Positions 62,808-64,000 of a DNA stretch of 64,000 nucleotides are shown one piece after another; within the stretch, counting starts at the first letter, position 1, and each line of letters begins with the position of its first letter. The stretch is from Bacteroidales bacterium (lineage in GTDB: Bacteria; Bacteroidota; Bacteroidia; Bacteroidales; F082): the NCBI GenBank assembly GCA_028277395.1, contig JANQGJ010000003.1:1-64000 (forward strand). The letters are read 5' to 3'. Position numbers and translations under genes: made by a program. The notes below the pieces were generated by a model, which saw only the letters and a list, made by a program, of their open reading frames with translations, was not told the DNA's origin and did not search any database.

Positions 62808-64000
62808 ATGTTAAAAAACTATTTACGTGTTGCTATAAAAAACCTCATAAGTAACCGAACATATTCCATAATAAGTGTTGTTAGTTTATCTTCGGGTATG
62901 GCCATCTGTATACTGTTGCTTATGTATGTTCTGCATGAGTTCAGCTATGACAAATATCATTACAATGCTGAAAACATTTATCGTTTATGTTATGCAGACC
63001 ATCCGTACTCTGCTCCCGGAGCGGCAAAATATCTGTCGGAAAATATTCCCGAAATAGAACAGCATATAAGATTACTGCCACGAGATGATATGACTTTTAA
63101 TCATGGAGAGAACAAATTTAAAGAAAACGGTATGACTTACGCTGATCCGGAGGTTTTCAGTTTGTTCACATTTAATTTTCTTGATGGAGAGCCGGAAACA
63201 GCATTAACTCAGCCTGCAACCATCGTTATTACAGATAAAATTGCCAGGAAGTATTTTGGTGATGAAAATCCGATGGGAAAAATTCTTACAATTGATAATG
63301 AATATGATTGTACTATAACAGGAATAATTGAAGATATGCCGCTGAATTCACATTTCAGGTATGACTTTTTTGTTACTCTTGTAAATGGTAATGAGCTTTT
63401 TGGAGATGACTGGATGCAAAGTTGGGGATGGTTGAATTTCCTGGCTTACTTTCAAATGCAGGAAGGGTTTGACAAACCTGCAGTTGAGGAAAAGATTTGT
63501 GAACTGATGAAGGATCCCACCGATCCTGAAGCCGATGTGCCTCATATGTCACTACAAAAACTAACCGATATTCATTTGTATTCTTCACACTTTGATAATG
63601 ATATACAGCCTCAGAACAGTATTGTTTATGTGTTGATATTATCCGGAATAGGCCTCCTTATACTGTTTATTGCTTGTTTTAATTATATAAATCTGCTTTC
63701 TGCCAATGCAACAACAAGATCTACGGAGATTGGTGTACGAAAGGTATTTGGTTCATCTGTTAAACAAATGGCAATGCGATTTGTAACTGAATCCGTGCTG
63801 GTATTAATAATCTCTCTTTTTGTATCAGTTCTGCTGTTGAGACTATTGCTGCCGGAGTTTAATGACATGACGGGGAAGGTGTTGTCATTGTCATCATTGC
63901 TGAATTTACATACTCTGCTGGGAATTGCTGTTATATTAATAATCACGGTAATTCTGGCAGTATGGTATCCTGCATTTTTTCTTCCAACAATGCAGGCATC
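62808..64000 (+). CDS. FtsX/MacB-like ABC permease 4 (cut by window edge)
   Basis: An open frame starts MLKNYLRVAIKNLISNRTYS and runs to the end of the window without a stop, giving 397 codons. The first helix (YSIISVVSLSSGMAICILLLMYVLHEF), the MacB_PCD domain (with TDKIARKYFGDENPMGKILTI) and the second helix group (VYVLILSGIGLLILFIACFNYINLLSANATTRSTEIGVRKVFGSS) are all present. About half the expected protein is missing to the right. Confidence 0.92.
   Translation, partial: MLKNYLRVAIKNLISNRTYSIISVVSLSSGMAICILLLMYVLHEFSYDKYHYNAENIYRLCYADHPYSAPGAAKYLSENIPEIEQHIRLLPRDDMTFNHGENKFKENGMTYADPEVFSLFTFNFLDGEPETALTQPATIVITDKIARKYFGDENPMGKILTIDNEYDCTITGIIEDMPLNSHFRYDFFVTLVNGNELFGDDWMQSWGWLNFLAYFQMQEGFDKPAVEEKICELMKDPTDPEADVPHMSLQKLTDIHLYSSHFDNDIQPQNSIVYVLILSGIGLLILFIACFNYINLLSANATTRSTEIGVRKVFGSSVKQMAMRFVTESVLVLIISLFVSVLLLRLLLPEFNDMTGKVLSLSSLLNLHTLLGIAVILIITVILAVWYPAFFLPTMQA

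Overview
The window reads as chromosomal DNA of a free-living Bacteroidota, most likely in or near Marinilabiliales/Bacteroidales. The order-level placement is a guess from gene content. Support for the phylum comes from AT-rich DNA, several promoters of the Bacteroidota type (TTTG, about 18 nt, TAnnTTTG), few Shine-Dalgarno sites, a type IX secretion sorting domain, a type B L31, a separate pyrB-pyrI pair, and the Bacteroidota-style exporter cluster at the right end. I see no rRNA, tRNA, CRISPR, insertion sequence or prophage.

Region 1 (1-16.8 kb) is mostly housekeeping. It opens with a repeat array made of 83-bp units. A small GxxExxY-family PD-(D/E)XK gene sits exactly in the middle of one unit. 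Next come a LexA/CI-like S24 repressor and an exonuclease/GIY-YIG fusion, both candidates for DNA-damage functions. On the minus strand follow an oligopeptide-type binding lipoprotein, Lon, a GlmU-like protein, L31, a LuxC-type acyl-CoA reductase, a small outer-membrane protein, an AlbA_2 protein without a normal start codon, and pyrBI. pyrBI is preceded by a 45-codon leader ORF that runs through an intrinsic terminator, much like the enterobacterial pyrBI attenuator. smpB, guaD, aat and a class III aminotransferase close the region.

Region 2 (17-19.9 kb) holds a TPR hybrid histidine kinase and a single-domain response regulator.

Region 3 (19.9-47 kb) is a large Wzx/Wzy-type exopolysaccharide locus, almost all on the minus strand. 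From its promoter (about 47.0 kb) it reads: receiver protein; sugar-phosphate transferase fused to a degenerate receiver; half-size TolC-like protein; Wzc-like co-polymerase with two LysM domains; flippase; polymerase; GT2. Five plus-strand genes (33.15-37.63 kb) for a CDP-linked, probably C-methylated 6-deoxyhexose are embedded in it. Further minus-strand genes follow, starting at their own promoter near 33.1 kb: four GT2 enzymes that look like a duplicated two-gene module, three GT4-type enzymes, an acetyltransferase, an FkbM methyltransferase, a further GT2, a secreted beta-helix protein with a T9SS sorting domain, and a methyltransferase.

Region 4 (47-64 kb) begins with a secreted GH29 fucosidase and a C_GCAxxG_C_C protein. 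An NtrB/NtrC-like sigma-54 two-component pair then faces a divergent exporter operon: TolC, HlyD adaptor, two FtsX/MacB-like permeases, one LolD/MacB-like ATPase, a third permease, and a fourth cut by the window edge. The most notable items are the pyrBI leader, the repeat-embedded nuclease gene, the pseudo-receiver sugar transferase and the LysM-bearing co-polymerase.
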